A program made the position numbers and the translations under genes. The notes beneath the pieces were generated by a model. The model was not told the DNA's origin and did no database searches. It saw nothing but the letters and a program-made list of their open reading frames with translations. Source: Lonicera japonica (lineage: Eukaryota; Streptophyta; Magnoliopsida; Dipsacales; Caprifoliaceae). From it: 64,000 bases of DNA. This document shows positions 59,501 to 64,000 of this stretch, piece by piece. The DNA lies in NCBI GenBank assembly GCA_021464415.1, contig CM038464.1:1798001-1862000 (forward strand), given 5' to 3'. The first letter of the stretch is position 1, and every line of letters starts with the position of its first letter.

Positions 59501-60109
59501 TCCATTTCCCGTTTTCTCCACCTTTCTTCTCAGAGGAAAATCGAATAATGTTAAAATCTCCACCTAAACACCACCTATTTCCGCAAAGACCGTAGAGACT
59601 CGCCAACGCCTCTCAAAGCTCGCCTCTTTCCCTATACCGGCATGGACTGTAAACCCCCGAAAGCCACCAACTCATATTACATGGCGTTCTTCCTAAATCG
59701 GTTATGAAATATACACCAGCTAGTGTACTACTCGTTATTCTCACTACTCTGAAGCTAGACTCTGCTAATATTTTCCGGCTTTGACGTCGTTTTGTTATGT
59801 ATCTACGCACACTTTTGTATACACATATGTGCGTCAGTTTGTAGAAATACAAAGAGCGTAGCTTGCCTTTTTATCAAATTTAGGAGTATAAAAGTACAAG
59901 TTAGAGAGTACCACTGCGTGTAGAAATTTTCTCCAAAAATCGGAACGAAACAAAACTTAAGCCCTAGAATTGAAGCATAAGTTTTGAGTATATAATTAGA
60001 CAGAAAAATATTCATCAGCAACAAAAAGGAAAAAACAATACAGTTGAAGCAAAGCAAAGGAAAGAAAAGAAAATCAAATCAAATCAAAGGAATAAACACT
60101 TACCGCCAT
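52170..60109 (-). CDS. SmF: Spliceosomal core protein Sm F
   Basis: Five exons join in frame to 88 aa, the normal family length: 60109-60104 (only ATGGCG), 54457-54370, 54272-54235, 53962-53898, 52239-52170. All introns are GT/AG. SmF is part of the heptameric Sm ring on U1, U2, U4 and U5 snRNAs. Sm motif 1 covers [20 protein letters not shown] to SYMNLQ, including the RNA-contacting MNLQ-type loop. Sm motif 2 is [14 protein letters not shown], followed by the acidic tail [12 protein letters not shown]. Intron 1 is 5.6 kb because it holds a LINE (55382-59765) with a nested element; intron 4 is 1.7 kb and contains a foldback relic. All splice sites remain intact, so the gene should be functional. 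Confidence 0.95.
53428..53580. mobile_element. Foldback-element relic in SmF intron 4
   Basis: TTAACCCACTTTCTGGTTGA at 53433 and TTTCATCAAAAAACTCATCC at 53497 match the right arm of the foldback element at 62067-62444. The two halves of the relic also pair with each other (ATGAAATTTGGTGGAG...CTCCACCAAGTTTCAT). Confidence 0.6.
55604..59765 (-). pseudogene. LINE ORF2 remnant (endonuclease part, RT, zf-RVT)
   Basis: The frame breaks near 59600, 59350 and 59230 in the endonuclease part. It is damaged again near 58880 and 58640 before the RT (58589-57311), at about 58270 and 58130 within the RT, and at about 57850 and 57660 beyond FADGT. The Asp-to-Gly change in the catalytic FADD motif would itself abolish polymerase activity. 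A Mutator-like element at 56155-56887 splits the zf-RVT start ([17 protein letters not shown] | [11 protein letters not shown]). Confidence 0.85.
56155..56887. mobile_element. Mutator-like non-autonomous element nested in the LINE
   Basis: The 10-bp duplication GGATCGAGTA flanks it (56145-56154 and 56888-56897). The ends AGGGTGTGCAAAAATTGAAC and, inverted, AGGGGTGTTCACAGTCCGG are imperfect inverted repeats with repeated GGACCGACCGAACCGAACCG motifs just inside. It contains a (CT)n run at 56461-56492. The 9-to-10-bp duplication favours Mutator-like; no transposase. Confidence 0.75.
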
Positions 60110-60320
60110 TGACGAGGAGAACGATCTATATGCTTTGAAGTTCGAGAGGGTTTAGGGTTTGAGAGGTGTTGTCTCAAAAAGGAAACGTTGAAGTGCGCCC
60201 TTCTTCGTTTGAGTTGTTCGGTAACTTTCTAAGCGCTGCGAATGAGTCTGAAGTAGGTTCGTGCGTAAAAAAAAAATGTAAGTACTGTAGGTCCAACCAC
60301 GGCCCATGGGCTTCTACTTC
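60110..60320 (-). promoter_or_regulatory. SmF promoter with telo-box and site II motifs
   Basis: On the minus strand AAACCCTAAACC (telo-box core AAACCCTAA) lies at about 60149-60160, some 45 bp before the start codon. TGGGCC lies at 60301-60306, overlapping TGGGCT on the other strand (60307-60312), together the palindromic site II arrangement GGCCCATGGGC. Telo-box plus site II is a known combination in plant promoters of ribosomal and RNA-processing genes. Function here is inferred. Confidence 0.6.
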
Positions 60321-60371
60321 TATTTGCTCTAAAATTTGGCTCGCTAATCGAGGATGAGCAACTTAAGAATA

Positions 60372-61040
60372 AGGTGAGACTATTTACGATATCCATTTCT
60401 CTCGCTAACACCTTTCATCTCATAAACACTCCTTAAATCTAATTTTTTGATCACTAACACCTCCCTATTTACCTCTCCTATTTACTTTAAGTAATTTATA
60501 TAAAGTATGTAATTAAAAATATAATTAACTTTAACCAAAATTAATCACACACTTTAAAAATATAATTAACCTTAACTAAAAAAAACAATCTATCAATTTA
60601 TCCATGGGTAATAAATTAATCTTAAACTCTCTTGATGTGGGGGGAACATATGATATTTACTCTCCTGATGTGGGGAGAGTAAATGGAATAAATTCGGCTG
60701 AAATGGAGAGACTGGCTTTTAAACCCACTAGAAAATTTTAAAATTAAACTCTCCTCATGTGGGAAGAACATATGCTATTTACTCTCCTGATGTGGGGAGA
60801 GTAAATGGAATAATTTCGGCCAAAGGGGAAAGATAGTGAGATATAAGGGGATTGTTTTAAAGTGTATGATTAATTTATTACGTATGGATAAATTGGTATA
60901 TTAATTTTTTTACCTTAGAGTAAATATTTTAATTGAGGGAGGTGTTTGTGAGATATAAGGGTGGTGTTTAAAAGTAGATCTATTCAAAATTAAACGGAGG
61001 GTGTTAGTGAGAGAAATGGAGGTTGTAAATAGTCTCACCC
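60372..61040. mobile_element. TIR element with 8-bp target duplication, upstream of SmF
   Basis: Flanked by TAA(G/A)AATA at 60364-60371 and 61041-61048. Left end AGGTGAGACTATTTACGATA; right end, inverted, GGGTGAGACTATTTACAACC. The arms continue with CTCC/TCCATTTCTCTC and CTAACACC. Inside, a block around CTCTCCTGATGTGGGGAGAGTAAATGGAATAA is present twice (60660-60690 and 60780-60812). It resembles the element at 34164-35549 in duplication length and terminal layout. Non-coding. Confidence 0.75.
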
Positions 61041-61048
61041 TAAAAATA

Positions 61049-62066
61049 CCACTCATCCTTCTCAGATTAATATACATGACAATTTTATTTCTTTAAACAT
61101 ACTCCATTTTCGAAACTAGTATTTTCCGAAGATATACTTCTTTCGGCCATTAAAAATAATAAATTTTACCGTATACTAATGTGCGATATACACATGGGTG
61201 GTGTATATAATCTAAACAAATATGTTGTTGGCTTTTAAAATTAAGACAATAGGAAAAATTGATAAACAAATAAAATCTCAACTTTAGAATATCTCAACTA
61301 ATTTTCACTCGCTATCCATAACTACCACTGGCCAAGTATTATACAATAAGTCGGGAATCGATTTTAAGAGTATCAAGTCGATTCCAAAATTATTCTAGTC
61401 AACCATGAAACTTGGTTATAAAACCCCATTTGAATGCAATATTTAGATTGAAAATAAAATTATGTGGAACCAGAAAAATTTAGAAGAAACAAACTACACA
61501 ACTCAAAATATAAAAACACCTCTAGTTGATGAACAAAATACACAAACTGCATTTGTATCTAAAGTAAGTCAAACCATGCTTTCTTGAGAATTTTTTGGCT
61601 TGCCAAATATTTTATATGATCATGGTGATTCCATAAAGTAGAATCAGCCAATACCCATCTGCATTAGTAGAAATATCATTAGATAGAAACATACCCAACT
61701 AATTAATCAGATTTAATAAAAGATATGAGCCTTGAAGGATTATAAGCACAAAAATAAATAAACATAAAAAGCAAAACACTACTAAACGTAATTTTGTATG
61801 GAAAAAAAAAGTGAGTTGGAATTACGTGTAAACACAATTCATTTCATCTTGTCTCGAGATATAGTTTCCTAAGTCCACTATCTAGTTGGAACAAAAAAAA
61901 CCCAAATTATTCAAAGGTGGAAGGGAACGGTCTTCCAAACTTTAATTTAATTTCCTGCAACAACAATCACAACGAATTTCCAAAAATTTATGCAGAAGCA
62001 ATAAAATAAACATCCTCCACCTAAATATGTTTGTGTCAAATAATTTATATATATGAAAATTTTCAA
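61049..62066. other. Intergenic, AT-rich, no gene seen
   Basis: No domain, splice structure or transposon end that I can support. Confidence 0.5.
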
Positions 62067-62444
62067 GTAAGGACCTTAATTTAAGAATCTTAGTTATGGA
62101 TTAGTTCATTTGGCACGTTTTTTGATGAAATTTTTTTGATAAAATTTGTTGGGAATATTCTTTATCATGTGTAGAAATCTTTACCAAATTTCATCAAAAA
62201 ATTCAACCGAAAAGTAGATTAACTACAGAATTAAAAAATATTGATTCAAAAATAGATATATAAAATTTAATATTTTTCAATCACGTAATTAACCCACTTT
62301 CCAGTTGAATTTTTTAATGAAATTTTGTGGAGATGTTCTACATATGAAGAATAATATTTCTACCAAATTTCATCAAAAAAATCCATCGAGAACTATGCCA
62401 AATAGCCCGGTCCGTAAATAAAGTTTTTAAATTAAAATTCTTAC
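62067..62444. mobile_element. Foldback element with arms of about 150 bp
   Basis: The left arm (GTAAGGACCTTAATTTAAGA ... ATTTGGCA ... TTTGATGAAATTT) is matched in inverse order by the right arm read backwards (GTAAGAATTTTAATTTAAAA ... ATTTGGCA ... TTTGATGAAATTT). The arms cover most of the 378 bp with a short loop near 62240-62275. Non-coding; a related relic lies in SmF intron 4. Confidence 0.75.
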
Positions 62445-63300
62445 TAGAAATGTACCAAATATATATATATATATATACATCTACATAAAATATTGAAAGT
62501 AGAAGGGTCTTGCGGGAGGAATGACCAAAATAATCAAGTTCAATTTTTTAACATCTTTCTTCTCGCCAATTCGTAATTTGATATTCTGCTGTAAATTATT
62601 CGTAGTTTTTTAACATCCTATTATTGCAAGGACTTCGGGGTCTTTAAATAAAGAAGATAAAAAGATAATAAATGGTGGGAAAGACAAAAGGGTAGAAATG
62701 CGGCCAAATGTTGCACGTGAGGGGAAGTTAAAAAAGAGGAAATGTGCCTGAACCGGTTGTATTAATGTCCGAGAGAAAAGAGGAGACGGTTCAATGGGAG
62801 AAGAGAAAATTGAAAGAGAAATAGGCACAAAGCAGAAGGATAAAATGGTACAAATGGGATGTTAGTATAGTGAAAAAAAGCGATGAGTTTTCCATTCCAC
62901 GTCCACCTTCCGGCCACAAGAATCTCGTTTCTCTTTCTTATCATGTGTATCTATGTAACGCTTGGACAAAAAAAAAAGATGAAATGACAATACAAACGTA
63001 GAAAAACATATTAATGAGACGTGTCAATATGAAAGGGAGCATTAAAAGAATTTCCCTGTGAAATTTTATTTACAAATAAAATGAAGAATATCAAAAACTG
63101 CCATCTGTTAGTCCACTTATACAAGGCATAGGGTTCCGCATTTGATGAGAAAGAAACAGCAGCAAACTAAGAGGCACTCTACACAAAATAAGGAGCTAAA
63201 AGGAGATCCAGGCCTTAAGGGACTAACAAGAATAGCTCTAATGACTCTTCTACTAATACATTCTTGTTCCTTTTATTTTTATTTAACCTCTCCACTTTCT
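62445..63300. other. Intergenic region downstream of the RING gene
   Basis: It has (AT)n at 62459-62477. Short minus-strand open frames near 62610-62944 have no recognisable domain. The last 200 bp probably hold the 3' untranslated region of the RING gene. Confidence 0.45.

Positions 63301-64000
<700 letters not shown>

Larger units (their letters stand above)
55382..59765 (-). mobile_element. 5'-truncated LINE in SmF intron 1
   Basis: Same family as the LINE at 40859-48955. On the minus strand it starts inside the endonuclease domain at about 59765 (upstream ORF1 and endonuclease start are missing). It runs through [40 protein letters not shown] and the RT palm, where the motif reads FADGT instead of FADDT. 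The zf-RVT region ([19 protein letters not shown]) and a 3' end AATAAGCTTCGTTTCTGAG with an A9 tail at 55381-55389 follow. Several stops and frameshifts are present. A clear target duplication was not found. Confidence 0.88.

Overview
The window is nuclear DNA of a flowering plant, most likely a eudicot. It has AT-rich intergenic DNA, multi-exon genes with GT/AG introns, plant-only families (two NAC transcription factors, a chloroplast NADP-malate dehydrogenase, a LOB-domain protein) and many plant-type transposable elements. No bacterial, organellar or viral gene was seen. Species cannot be named from sequence alone.

Layout. 1-2.98 kb: intergenic, with a decayed RNase H relic (1.04-1.54 kb) and a TIR-like element. 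2.99-6.68 kb: a young non-autonomous LTR retrotransposon on the minus strand. Its LTRs are identical (291 bp each) and it has a 5-bp target duplication, an iMet-type primer site and a polypurine tract. Instead of gag/pol it carries an intact LOB-domain (LBD) reading frame, preceded by an array of 17 perfect CACGTG boxes spaced in multiples of the helical turn. 6.7-10.8 kb: intergenic with one tRNA-derived SINE. 10.9-15.9 kb and 17.7-21.9 kb: two NAC genes in head-to-tail order on the plus strand. One is NAC082-like (406 aa, C-terminal coiled coil); the other is NAC053/NAC078-like (558 aa, C-terminal membrane anchor). 23.1-29.0 kb: a complete 14-exon NADP-MDH gene on the minus strand, with a SINE and a Mutator-like element in introns. 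29-35.9 kb: intergenic with several MITE-type elements. 35.9-39.9 kb: a 13-exon kelch gene on the minus strand, resembling plant acyl-CoA-binding kelch proteins but without the acyl-CoA-binding domain.

40.3-49.0 kb is a nested transposon stack. A small TIR element was split by an 8.1-kb LINE whose 5' nine-tenths are inverted relative to its 3' end, within one 18-bp target duplication (the structure expected of twin priming). The LINE was in turn hit by a hAT-like element. 52.2-60.1 kb: a complete SmF gene (5 exons, 88 aa, minus strand). Its 5.6-kb first intron holds a 5'-truncated LINE of the same family, itself interrupted by a Mutator-like element. 60.3-62.5 kb: two more inverted-repeat elements. 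63.3-64.0 kb: the 3' end of a RING-finger E3 ligase gene that runs off the window.

The host genes look like an ordinary gene-rich interval. The NAC pair are stress regulators with different control modes, NADP-MDH is the light-regulated chloroplast malate valve, and SmF is a spliceosome core subunit. They are not an operon-like unit. The most unusual content is the LBD-carrying retrotransposon with its phased G-box array, followed by the twin-primed LINE.
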